From an uncultured Actinomycetes bacterium (lineage in GTDB: Bacteria; Actinomycetota; Acidimicrobiia; Acidimicrobiales; Microtrichaceae), in contig CAIYGQ010000063.1 in assembly GCA_903925745.1 (NCBI GenBank), positions 1 through 37,383 on the forward strand: DNA of 37,383 nt. Direction: 5' to 3'. Both the position numbers and the translations under genes were made by a program. Below are positions 1-7,332 of the stretch, piece after piece. Position 1 is the stretch's first letter; every line of letters begins with the position of its first letter. The notes under the pieces are model-generated. The model did not search any database, was not told the origin of the DNA, and saw only the letters and a program-made list of their open reading frames with translations.

Positions 1-1
1 A

Positions 2-58
2 GGTTCGCCGGACCGCCACTCCTGCAGGTGAGGGCGGCGAGGGAGTCGCCACCGAACC
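2..58 (+). promoter_or_regulatory. Structured 5' leader of the first gene (candidate)
   Basis: The bases before the first gene can fold. GGTTCG (2-7) pairs with CGAACC (53-58), enclosing a hairpin CCGCC-A-CTC / GAG-GGCGG (13-37). The Shine-Dalgarno GGAG (60-63) lies just outside the closing stem. This may be the 3' part of a regulatory leader cut by the window edge. No riboswitch class could be assigned from the visible part. Confidence 0.3.
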
Positions 59-68
59 AGGAGACACC

Positions 69-956
69 ATGAACACCGACCACACCGCCGAGAACTCCAC
101 CAGCCACACCACCGCCTGCAGCACCCGTCCGGGTCTCGGTCGACTCGCCCGGGGCGCCGCCGCCCTGACGCTCGCCGTCACGGCGGCGTTCGGCAGCACG
201 GCGCTCGCGGTAGCAGATGCCGGGGCCTGGGTCCCCTCGCCGGACAACCCGTTCGGCGAGGAGTGGAGCCCGGTCCTCCCCCCCACCGAGTCGTGGGCGC
301 CGGTCACACCACCCACCACCACGCCACCCAGCCCCGTGATTCCGCGAGTGACACTCCCGGACTCGGTCTTCCAGCCGGTGCTGCCGGACCCGGCTGATCT
401 CGCCCTCATCCCGGAGCTCCCCGATCCCCCGTCGACGGACGGAGGGCTCCCTGTCCCGAGCCTCCCCGATCGCATCCCCGAGTCGGTCCCGCTGACTCCG
501 ATCGGCCCCGGTCGGCTGCTGCCCGACGGACCTTCGGTGCCCGAGCCGACCATCCCACCGATCCACGGACCCGACTGCCTGTCGGACACGCCGAGCGGCT
601 GGGGTTCGGGCTCCGCGGCCACGGAGGAGCCGCCGCCGTGCGATCCGATGTCACCGGGCGGGCTGGGCTACCCGGACGGTGAGGGGATGGAGGACGAGTG
701 CCTCCCCTACGACCCGCCGGCGAACGCCCGTGAGGCCGAGGCGCTTGGACAGCCCGGTGAGTTCGGGCCCGGGACCTGCGACGAGCCCGGCGACCCCGAG
801 GCCACCCCGGTCCGGGTCGAGTCCGCCACCGGCTCGCTCGCCTTCACCGGTTCCGACCTCGCCCTGCCGCTCGCCGGCGCCGGCCTGCTCGGTGGCGGTG
901 GGGTGCTCGCCGGGATCTCGGTCCTCGCCCGCCGGACCCGGTCCGGGCGTCCCTGA
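69..956 (+). CDS. Proline-rich secreted protein with C-terminal LAFTG sorting signal
   Basis: A 295-residue protein probably exported and anchored to the cell surface. It has a basic N-terminus followed by a hydrophobic segment (about residues 30-48, GAAALTLAVTAAFGSTALA), typical of a Sec signal peptide. The middle (about 50-250) is low-complexity and very rich in Pro, Gly, Asp and Glu, with a few Cys, and matches no domain I recognise. The C-terminus has the sorting layout: LAFTG, a hydrophobic Gly/Ala/Leu stretch and a basic tail ARRTRSGRP. LAxTG is the motif of class E-type sortases of high-GC Gram-positives. No sortase gene is visible in the window. The ATG is preceded by GGAG at good spacing. 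A cell-wall-attached surface protein is inferred; the substrate or partner is unknown. Confidence 0.8.
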   Translation: MNTDHTAENSTSHTTACSTRPGLGRLARGAAALTLAVTAAFGSTALAVADAGAWVPSPDNPFGEEWSPVLPPTESWAPVTPPTTTPPSPVIPRVTLPDSVFQPVLPDPADLALIPELPDPPSTDGGLPVPSLPDRIPESVPLTPIGPGRLLPDGPSVPEPTIPPIHGPDCLSDTPSGWGSGSAATEEPPPCDPMSPGGLGYPDGEGMEDECLPYDPPANAREAEALGQPGEFGPGTCDEPGDPEATPVRVESATGSLAFTGSDLALPLAGAGLLGGGGVLAGISVLARRTRSGRP

Positions 957-998
957 CTCCCCGCCGGTCCCGGCAGCCGCATGGCCCGGGACCGGTGC

Positions 999-1025
999 AG
1001 GGACCACCCCCCCGCTGTGGTCCCT
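999..1025. terminator. Hairpin, 9-bp perfect stem
   Basis: AGGGACCAC (999-1007) and GTGGTCCCT (1017-1025) form a perfect 9-bp stem with a C-rich loop, 43 nt after the surface protein stop. There is no U-tract. It is probably a transcription end or pause signal, the first of two consecutive hairpins. Confidence 0.45.
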
Positions 1026-1048
1026 CCCCTCGGATCGCAGCGGGAATC

Positions 1049-1085
1049 ACCGCCCCCACCGACCGACTCGGCCGGTGGGGGCGGT
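1049..1085. terminator. Strong GC-rich hairpin, 13-bp stem
   Basis: ACCGCCCCCACC (1049-1060) pairs perfectly with GGTGGGGGCGGT (1074-1085), and G1061-C1073 extends the stem. It lies in the 246-nt gap between the surface protein and the nitroreductase. It has the shape of an intrinsic terminator without a clear T-run, as is common in high-GC actinobacteria. Otherwise nothing recognisable was seen in 957-1202. Confidence 0.5.
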
Positions 1086-1202
1086 CGCGTCCGGGCCTAG
1101 TCTCGTGCCCGGACCTCCGGCGAGCCGGAGGTGCCCCGACTCCGGACGTGCCGGAGTGCTGGACGAGCGAGCTGGACGAGTCGGACAGCCCGAGGAGACG
1201 GT

Positions 1203-1934
1203 GTGACGATCAACGAACGAGGACCCGAGGGCGATCGCTCCTACGCCGCGGTGTCCGAGCGGTTCTCGATGCCGCTCGACGAGGCGATGCTCACCCAGCG
1301 GGCGGTCCGCAAGGTGCTCCCCGACCCGGTCGACGACGAGATCGTGCTGCGCTGTATCGAACTGGCGCTCCGGGCGCCCACGGGCTCCAACGGCCAGAAC
1401 TGGGAGTTCGTCGTGGTGAAGGACCGCTCGGTGCTCGCCACCTTCGCCCGTCGGTACCGCTCGGCCTGGCGGATCTACGGAGGGATCGGCGAGCGGGTCA
1501 CCGCCGGCGATCCCTCGATGTCGAAGATCCTGGCGGCCGTCGAGTGGCAGGTCGACCACTTCGAGGAGATCCCGGTCGTGGTCGTGCCGTGCCTGCGCGG
1601 CGCCGTTCGCTTCGCCCCGTTCCCGACGATCGCGCAGACCAGTCACTACGGCTCCATCTACCCGAGCGTTCAGAATCTGCTGCTGGCCGCCCGGGCCGTC
1701 GGCCTGGGCGCCTCACTCATCACCCTGCCGCTGTGGAGCGTGGCCATGGCGCGCCGCGCGCTCGGGCTGCCGTTGTCGGTCCAGCCGATCTGCATGGTCC
1801 CGCTCGGATGGCCTCGGGGTCGCTACGGACCGACGACGCGCCGACCGGTCGGCGAGGTCGTCCACCTGGACACCTACGGCCGCCAACCCTGGCGTGGCGT
1901 CGAGCGGGCCGACTCCCAGGGAGCCGCGGGGTGA
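1203..1934 (+). CDS. Nitroreductase-family flavoprotein
   Basis: A 243-residue protein of the FMN-dependent nitroreductase fold. The N-terminal part has the family pattern TQRAVRKVLPDPV, then IELALRAPTGSNGQNWEF, the FMN-contacting R-x-x-R and 'APTGSNxQ' blocks. A later segment RAVGLGASLITLP matches the usual 'GLGxxxi' region. I chose GTG 1203 because GAGGAG lies about 8 nt upstream; an in-frame ATG at 1131 is possible but lies in unlikely coding sequence. The stop overlaps the next start (GTGA), so it is probably co-transcribed with the sugar-nucleotide genes that follow. Members reduce nitro compounds, quinones or flavin-linked substrates with NAD(P)H, or act as dehalogenases or F420-like enzymes; the substrate here cannot be told. 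A modification step on the glycan or a co-expressed detoxification role are both possible. Confidence 0.8.
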   Translation: MTINERGPEGDRSYAAVSERFSMPLDEAMLTQRAVRKVLPDPVDDEIVLRCIELALRAPTGSNGQNWEFVVVKDRSVLATFARRYRSAWRIYGGIGERVTAGDPSMSKILAAVEWQVDHFEEIPVVVVPCLRGAVRFAPFPTIAQTSHYGSIYPSVQNLLLAARAVGLGASLITLPLWSVAMARRALGLPLSVQPICMVPLGWPRGRYGPTTRRPVGEVVHLDTYGRQPWRGVERADSQGAAG

Positions 1935-2821
1935 GCGGATCGCAGCCGAGTCGGATCCTCGTCGTCGGCGCCGGCTTCGTCGGCGCGGCCGTCGGCGCCG
2001 CGATGTCGGCGCGGGGCGTCGAGGCGGTGCTGGTCGACATCCCCACGCACCCCTGGCTCGCCGACCGGGACGCCGCCGCCTCCGCGTCGCTGCTCGAACT
2101 GCTCGACGGCACCGACGCGGTCGCCGTGGTCAACGCGGCCGGTCGGCTGCGGGGCACCGACGACGAGATGGTCGCCGCCAACACCGCGTTCCCCGAGTGG
2201 TTGGTCGACACGCTGCGGGGGCGTCCCGTCCGCCTGGTCCACCTGGGTTCCGCCGCCGAGTACGGCGATCCCGGCGGTCCCGACCCGATCCCCGAGTCGG
2301 CTCCGTGCCGACCGTCCGGGATCTACGGGGAGTCGAAGCACGCCGGATCCCGCCACGTACTGGACGCCCGCGCCGAAGGACTCGACGCAGTGGTCGCCCG
2401 CGGGTTCAACCTGGTGTCATCGAGCCTCCCGCCCTCGTCACCCCTCGCCCAGTGGTTGGCCGACGTGGGTCGGCTGCCACCGCAGGGCGGCACCATCGAG
2501 GTGTGGGAGGCCGACACCGTGCGGGACTACATCCTCCTGGCGGACCTGGCCCGTTCGGTGGCGGCGCTCGCCGATCCGGACGTGGAGGTGCCTCCGGTCG
2601 TGAACCTGTGCAGCGGAGTCGGCCTGCGCTACGGCGACATCGTCGATGCGATGGTGGCGGCCGCCGGGAGGACCGCCACGGTGGCATCGCTCCACCAGGG
2701 CGGCATCATGACGGTCGTGGGTGACAACACGCTGCTGCGGGAACGCTTCGACGTCCATCCGGAGATGTCGATCGACCAGCTGGTCGCGAACGCCGGCCTC
2801 GACGCTGGGGTGGCGTCGTGA
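1931..2821 (+). CDS. NAD(P)-dependent SDR-family epimerase/dehydratase
   Basis: A 296-residue extended short-chain dehydrogenase. The N-terminal Rossmann motif is GAGFVGAAVG, a variant of the usual GxxGxxG. The acidic residue ending strand beta-2 is in VLVDIP. The catalytic region shows LGSAAEYG (the S/T site) and YGESKHAG (YxxxK). A late segment NLCSGVGLRYGD resembles the 'NiGsG' substrate-binding region of NDP-sugar epimerases. GTG 1931 overlaps the nitroreductase stop by 4 nt and has GGGA upstream. Its stop overlaps the GTG of the nucleotidylyltransferase. It probably changes the configuration or oxidation state of an NDP-sugar for a surface glycan. The exact reaction cannot be assigned from sequence alone. 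Confidence 0.8.
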   Translation: MSGSQPSRILVVGAGFVGAAVGAAMSARGVEAVLVDIPTHPWLADRDAAASASLLELLDGTDAVAVVNAAGRLRGTDDEMVAANTAFPEWLVDTLRGRPVRLVHLGSAAEYGDPGGPDPIPESAPCRPSGIYGESKHAGSRHVLDARAEGLDAVVARGFNLVSSSLPPSSPLAQWLADVGRLPPQGGTIEVWEADTVRDYILLADLARSVAALADPDVEVPPVVNLCSGVGLRYGDIVDAMVAAAGRTATVASLHQGGIMTVVGDNTLLRERFDVHPEMSIDQLVANAGLDAGVAS

Positions 2822-3540
2822 GGGCGGTGATCCTGGCGGGTGGCCGCGGCGTCCGGCTGCGCCCGTACACCACGGCGTTCCCGAAGCCACTCGTCCCCAT
2901 CGGCGACGAGATGGCGATCATCGAGGTGGTGCTGCGCCAGCTCGCGGCGTCCGGCTTCGAGCACGTCACGATCTCGATCGGCCACCTGGGCCAGCTCATC
3001 TGCGCGTACTGCGGCGACGGGAGCCAGTGGGGGCTGCGGATCGACTACTGGCCGGAGGACGAACCACTCGGGACGATGGGCCCGCTGGTGTTGCACCGCG
3101 ACGAGCTCCCCCCCGACGTGCTGGTCATGAACGGTGACGTCCTGACCGACCTCGACTACGCCGCGCTGCTGTCCGGTCACGAGGCATCAGGGGCTCCGAT
3201 CACCGTCGCCACGTACGAGCGGACGGTCCGGATCGACTTCGGCGTGCTCTCCATCGGTGGCGGGGGCGACGAGATCGTCGCCTTCACCGAGAAGCCGGTC
3301 GAGGCGTTCTCGGTGTCGATGGGCGTCTACGCCGTCTCGACGGCGACCCTCGAACGCTACGAGCGCGGCTCGGCCCTCGGTTTCGACGAACTGGTGATCG
3401 ACCTGCTCCGGACCGGACCCAGTCCCCGGGCCCACCCGTTCGACGGCTACTGGCTCGACATCGGTCGACCTGATGACTACGACCTCGCCAACGAGGAGTG
3501 GGACGAGATCCGCGGCCGTCTGCTCCCTCCGGGGCCGTGA
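2818..3540 (+). CDS. Sugar-1-phosphate nucleotidylyltransferase
   Basis: A 240-residue enzyme of the NTP_transferase fold that activates a sugar-1-phosphate to an NDP-sugar. It opens with MRAVILAGGRGVRLRP, the classic GGxGxRL nucleotide-binding loop, followed by FPKPLVPIGD with the conserved Lys-Pro. LVMNGDVLTDLDY supplies the metal-binding Asp (GDxLTD). FTEKP and FDGYWLDIGRPDDY are the usual late motifs of mannose- and glucose-1-phosphate transferases. The length fits short members without a C-terminal left-handed beta-helix. It overlaps its upstream neighbour by 4 nt and precedes a glycosyltransferase, which supports a nucleotide-sugar cluster. GDP- versus UDP/dTDP-specificity cannot be decided. 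Confidence 0.85.
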   Translation: MRAVILAGGRGVRLRPYTTAFPKPLVPIGDEMAIIEVVLRQLAASGFEHVTISIGHLGQLICAYCGDGSQWGLRIDYWPEDEPLGTMGPLVLHRDELPPDVLVMNGDVLTDLDYAALLSGHEASGAPITVATYERTVRIDFGVLSIGGGGDEIVAFTEKPVEAFSVSMGVYAVSTATLERYERGSALGFDELVIDLLRTGPSPRAHPFDGYWLDIGRPDDYDLANEEWDEIRGRLLPPGP

Positions 3541-3553
3541 CCACGCCGACGAC

Positions 3554-4714
3554 GTGAACGGAACTCCTGGGCTGCGACCCTTCCATCTGCTCGTCTACTC
3601 CGACGCCGCCGTGCGGGGTGGGGCGGAGGTCACCCTGGTGGCCCTCCTGTCCCGCCTGCCCCGACAGGTCCGCGTGACGGTCCTGGGTGTCGAGTCCGAG
3701 GTCGTGGACTGGATCGCATCCCACCGGTCGGGAACCGGCACCGAGGTCCTCCCGCCCATCTCGGACCGTTCCGACCTGGCGGGCATGCGGGCGCACCGTC
3801 GCGCGTTCCGTCGCCTGCGACCCGACATCATCCAGTTCAACCTGAGCGCGACCTGGTCCTGCCAGTGGGCCATGGCCGTCGCGCTCAGCATCCCCGGTCA
3901 GCGCGTCGTCGCCGTGGAGAACTCGCCGCTGGCCAGTCAGCACGCGACCTCGCGTCGCCTCAAGCGCTGGACCTCACCCCGGCTCGCCGGTCACGTCGCC
4001 GTGGGCGAGCACACCGCCCGCATGATCGAAGGGTCCTCGGGCCTGCGGCCCGGATCCATCGACCACCTCTACCACGGCGTGGAGGTGGTCACCCACGACC
4101 CACCACCCCGTTCCGGCTCGGAGCCGATCGTGGGATCGATCGCACGCCACGATCCGGTGAAGGGCATCGACGTGCTGCTGGACGCGCTCGCGCTGACGAC
4201 ACGTCCGTCCCAGGTCGTGCTGATCGGCGACGGCCCGGAGCACGGTGCGCTCCGGGCCCGTTGCAGCGCGCTCGGGCTCGACGACCGCGTCGAGTTCCGG
4301 GAGGTCCCGTGGTCGGAGCGGGCCCGCGACCACCTGGCGGGCTTCGACCTGTTCGTCCTTCCGTCCCGGCTCGAGGGGTTCCCCGTCACGATCATGGAGG
4401 CGATGCTCGCCGGGGTCCCCGTCGTGGCGACCGACGTCGGGAGCGTCCGTGAATCGGTGAGCGACGGCGTGACGGGGCTGGTCGTCCCGCCCGAGGACCC
4501 CGGGGCCCTCGCCGCGGCGATCGACGAGCTGGTCGGTGACCCCGGTCGTCGCCGGGCGATGGGCGCGGCCGGCCTCGCCGAGGCCGAGGAGCGCTTCACG
4601 CTCGACGCCACGGTCGATGCGTACACCGCCCTCTGGGAGCGGGTGCTCGCCGGTCCCGGGAGTCGGGTCGTGCTCCCGACGCCCCGGTCGGACCCGCTGC
4701 GTCTGGGTCGGTGA
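3554..4714 (+). CDS. GT4-family glycosyltransferase
   Basis: A 386-residue GT-B glycosyltransferase. The N-terminal domain begins HLLVYSDAAVRGGAEV, with the Gly-Gly of the acceptor side loop. The C-terminal domain has IVGSIARHDPVKGIDVLLDAL, then SRLEGFPVTIMEAMLAG, which carries the E-x7-E motif that binds the donor phosphate and sugar, and VPVVATDVGSVRE. It probably transfers a sugar from an NDP donor onto a lipid-linked or surface glycan. The start is uncertain. GTG 3554, 13 nt after the preceding stop, gives a compact N-terminus; an in-frame ATG at 3473 would overlap the upstream gene. The Shine-Dalgarno is weak, so translational coupling is likely. Confidence 0.82.
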   Translation: MNGTPGLRPFHLLVYSDAAVRGGAEVTLVALLSRLPRQVRVTVLGVESEVVDWIASHRSGTGTEVLPPISDRSDLAGMRAHRRAFRRLRPDIIQFNLSATWSCQWAMAVALSIPGQRVVAVENSPLASQHATSRRLKRWTSPRLAGHVAVGEHTARMIEGSSGLRPGSIDHLYHGVEVVTHDPPPRSGSEPIVGSIARHDPVKGIDVLLDALALTTRPSQVVLIGDGPEHGALRARCSALGLDDRVEFREVPWSERARDHLAGFDLFVLPSRLEGFPVTIMEAMLAGVPVVATDVGSVRESVSDGVTGLVVPPEDPGALAAAIDELVGDPGRRRAMGAAGLAEAEERFTLDATVDAYTALWERVLAGPGSRVVLPTPRSDPLRLGR

Positions 4715-4817
4715 CGGAGCGCGGGCTGATTTTCCCCGAGTCCCGCCATGATGGGACGATCGGGAAGCGGGGGAGTCGCCCCGGCAGGCCGTGGACGCAG
4801 GCGAGGTCGACACTGCG

Positions 4818-6287
4818 ATGGATGTGAACCAAGCGGGCGACGAGGCGACGGCGGGTCTGTCGTCGTTGCTCGCGCCCGAACACGTGGGGGTCGACCACCC
4901 CTCGGGCCGCCCCGTGGTGGTGGTCCAGGGACTCGGGTTCGTCGGCGCGGCGATGTGCGTCGCCGCGGCCACTGCGGCCGACCGGGAGGGACGACCCTGC
5001 TTCACGGTGGTCGGCGTCGACCTGGACGACGGTCCGGGCCGCCACCGGATCGACTCGCTCAACTCCGGCCGGTTCCCGTTCGAGACCACCGACGCCGAGC
5101 TGATCGAGGCACTCTCGGCCGCCCGGGAGCGCGGCAACCTGGCGGCCTGTGCCGACGAGGCCGCCTACGCCCTGGCCGACGTCGTCGTCATCGACGTCCC
5201 CCTGGACATCGACTGGCGCAGCGAGCGACCCGAGCTCCGTCTCGCCGGATTCGAGGCCGCGATCCGGACGGTGGGGCGCAACGTGCGGCCGGGGGCGCTG
5301 GTGCTGCTCGAGACGACGGTCCCGCCGGGAACCACCGAACGGATCGCGGTCCCCCTGTTGGCCGAGGAACTGGCGACCCGCGGCCTGGGTGAGGACTCGG
5401 TGCTGGTGGCCCACAGCTACGAGCGGGTCATGCCCGGCGCCGACTACCTGCACTCGATCACGCACTACTGGCGGGTGTACGCCGGACACACCGACGCGGC
5501 CGCCAAGGCCGCAGAGGCCTTCCTGTCGCAGCTCGTCGACGTGGACGCCTACCCGCTCACCCGGCTGGCCTCCACCCGCGCGTCCGAGACCGCGAAGGTG
5601 CTCGAGAACACGTTCCGCGCCACGACGATCGCGCTGATGGAGGAGTGGGGTCGCTTCGCCGAGTCGATCGACGTCGACCTGTTCGAGGTCGTCGATGCGA
5701 TCCGGATGCGGCCCACGCACGCGAACATCCGCAGCCCCGGTTTCGGGGTGGGTGGCTACTGCCTCACCAAGGACCCGCTGTTCGCCGGACTGGCATCGGA
5801 GGCGGTCTGGGGTCGACCGGTCGAGTTCCCGTTCTCGACCGCTGCGGTGCGCACGAACGACGCAGCGCCGTTGGCGAGCCTGGACCGGGTCCGGGAGCTG
5901 CTGGGCGGTTCGCTTGCCGGTCGCCGACTCCTGCTCGCAGGCGTGTCGTACCGACAGGATGTGGGCGACACGCGGTACTCGCCGTCCGAGACGTTCGTCG
6001 TGGCCGCCGAGGCCGAGGGCGCCGAGGTCGTGTGCACCGATCCCCTGGTCGACCACTGGGAGGAGCTCGATCGACCCGTGCTGCGGGACCTCCCTGCGGT
6101 CGACGGATTCGACGCGGTGGTGTTCGCCGTTCCCCACGCGGACTACCGATCGTTGGACCTGCCCGCCTGGTTGGGGGACTCCCGCCCGGTGGTCTTCGAC
6201 GGGTTCAGCGTCCTGGACGCCGAGCAACGGGCGGCCGCGACGGCGCTGGGCTGCAGTGTGGCGAGCATCGGCCGGGGAGCGCGCTGA
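4818..6287 (+). CDS. Nucleotide-sugar (UDP-sugar) dehydrogenase
   Basis: An NAD-dependent dehydrogenase of the UDP-glucose/UDP-ManNAc/GDP-mannose 6-dehydrogenase family, oxidising C6 of an NDP-sugar to a uronic acid. VVQGLGFVG is the Rossmann loop. LLETTVPPGTTERI and HSYERVMPG are standard for the N-terminal domain. KVLENTFRATTIALMEEW is the central helix. GFGVGGYCLTKDP carries the catalytic Cys (about residue 315). The C-terminal domain contains LAGVSYRQDVGDTRYSPSE, matching 'G.aYK.dv.D.R.Sp'. The motif GYCLTKDP differs from the common GGSCLPKD and GGHCIPVD, so this is a divergent subfamily. The start is ATG 4818 with GAGG upstream; an in-frame GTG at 4791 is the alternative (9 residues longer). 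It abuts the next gene directly. Confidence 0.85.
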   Translation: MDVNQAGDEATAGLSSLLAPEHVGVDHPSGRPVVVVQGLGFVGAAMCVAAATAADREGRPCFTVVGVDLDDGPGRHRIDSLNSGRFPFETTDAELIEALSAARERGNLAACADEAAYALADVVVIDVPLDIDWRSERPELRLAGFEAAIRTVGRNVRPGALVLLETTVPPGTTERIAVPLLAEELATRGLGEDSVLVAHSYERVMPGADYLHSITHYWRVYAGHTDAAAKAAEAFLSQLVDVDAYPLTRLASTRASETAKVLENTFRATTIALMEEWGRFAESIDVDLFEVVDAIRMRPTHANIRSPGFGVGGYCLTKDPLFAGLASEAVWGRPVEFPFSTAAVRTNDAAPLASLDRVRELLGGSLAGRRLLLAGVSYRQDVGDTRYSPSETFVVAAEAEGAEVVCTDPLVDHWEELDRPVLRDLPAVDGFDAVVFAVPHADYRSLDLPAWLGDSRPVVFDGFSVLDAEQRAAATALGCSVASIGRGAR

Positions 6288-7292
6288 GTGTCCGGGTCGG
6301 ATCGCAGGGCGCTCATCACCGGGGGAGCCGGCTTCATCGGAGGCCACCTGTCCCGTCGTCTCCTGGCCGACGGGTGGTCCATCGACCTGGTGGACAACCT
6401 CAGCCGGGGTGTGCAGGACGCCGAGTTGTCGGCGCTGCTCGAGCACCCGAACTTCGAACTCCGCATCGCCGACCTCCGTGAACCGGACGCGCTCGACGAC
6501 CTGGGCGACGACTACTCGCTCATCATCCACATGGCGGCCCTGCTCGGGGTGCAGAACGTCCTGGACCGGCCCTACGCCGTGTTGCGGGAGAACGTCTCCA
6601 TGCTCGAGCGCCTGCTCGACGTGGGCGCGGCCCAGCGGTCCTTGGATCGGTTCGTGTTCCCGTCGACCTCAGAGGTCTACGTCGGCACCCAGCAGTTCTT
6701 CGAGCTGCCGATCCCCTCCCCGGAGTCGACTCCGCTCGCCGTGAGCGCCCTCGACCACCCCCGTACCAGCTACATGCTGTCGAAGATCTACGGCGAGGCC
6801 CTCGTGCACGCCTCTGGCCTCCCGTTCACGATCATCAGGCCCCACAACTTCTACGGTCCGCGGATGGGGCTGTCACACGTCATTCCCCAGCTGCTGCAGC
6901 GCATCCACCAGGCCTCGGACGGCGACGAGCTCACCGTCTACTCGATCGACCACATGCGCACCTTCTGCCACATCGACGACGCGGTCGAGTTCGTCGTCCG
7001 GCTCATCGACCTGGACGGCGGAGCGGACGGCACGTTCAACATCGGGACCCAGTCGCCCGAGGTGACGATGGGCGAGCTCGCCGAACTCCTGTGCGGGGTG
7101 GTGGGCCGCGACCTGCGGATCGTGGCCGGTGAGACCGCGCCCGGTTCGCCCTACCGACGCTGCCCGGACATGAGCCACACGATCGCGGTGACCGGCCACG
7201 AGCCCCGGGTGTCGCTCCGGGACGGGACGGCCCGCGTCTACGAGTGGTACCGCGACCACGTCTTCGACGGAGACGGGATCAGCGCGCGCTGA
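6288..7292 (+). CDS. SDR-family NDP-sugar epimerase/decarboxylase
   Basis: A 334-residue extended SDR. ITGGAGFIGGHLSRRLL is a perfect GGxGxxG Rossmann motif. LVDNLSRG follows strand 2. FPSTSEVY and YMLSKIYGEAL give the Ser/Thr and YxxxK catalytic residues. IIRPHNFYGPRMG and NIGTQSPEVTMGELAELL are substrate-binding regions typical of UDP-glucuronate decarboxylase (UDP-xylose synthase) and related epimerases. GTG 6288 follows the preceding TGA directly, with GGGGAG about 9 nt upstream. Placed immediately after a UDP-sugar dehydrogenase, it may act on the uronic acid product, by decarboxylation to a pentose or by epimerisation. That pathway order is inferred from position. Confidence 0.83.
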   Translation: MSGSDRRALITGGAGFIGGHLSRRLLADGWSIDLVDNLSRGVQDAELSALLEHPNFELRIADLREPDALDDLGDDYSLIIHMAALLGVQNVLDRPYAVLRENVSMLERLLDVGAAQRSLDRFVFPSTSEVYVGTQQFFELPIPSPESTPLAVSALDHPRTSYMLSKIYGEALVHASGLPFTIIRPHNFYGPRMGLSHVIPQLLQRIHQASDGDELTVYSIDHMRTFCHIDDAVEFVVRLIDLDGGADGTFNIGTQSPEVTMGELAELLCGVVGRDLRIVAGETAPGSPYRRCPDMSHTIAVTGHEPRVSLRDGTARVYEWYRDHVFDGDGISAR

Positions 7293-7305
7293 GCGGCGCT
7301 TCCGG

Positions 7306-7329
7306 TCGCCCCGATCGGCGGCCGGGCGA
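7306..7329. terminator. Possible bidirectional terminator hairpin
   Basis: TCGCCC (7306-7311) and GGGCGA (7324-7329) can pair across a 12-nt GC-rich loop. They lie in the 40-nt gap between two convergent genes. The stem is short, so confidence is low. Confidence 0.25.
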
Positions 7330-7332
7330 TGG

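Noticed and set aside
1-68. c-di-AMP (ydaO) or another known riboswitch
   Set aside because: The fragment folds but shows too few of the conserved blocks of any class, and the 5' part is outside the window.
995-1930. N-terminal extension of the first epimerase frame
   Set aside because: This part overlaps the nitroreductase in another frame and is compositionally unlike a protein; the conserved Rossmann motif starts only after GTG 1931.
4596-6530. Long minus-strand frame (644 codons) opposite the sugar dehydrogenase
   Set aside because: Low-complexity Arg/Gly/Val translation opposite a recognised enzyme; no plausible start or Shine-Dalgarno.
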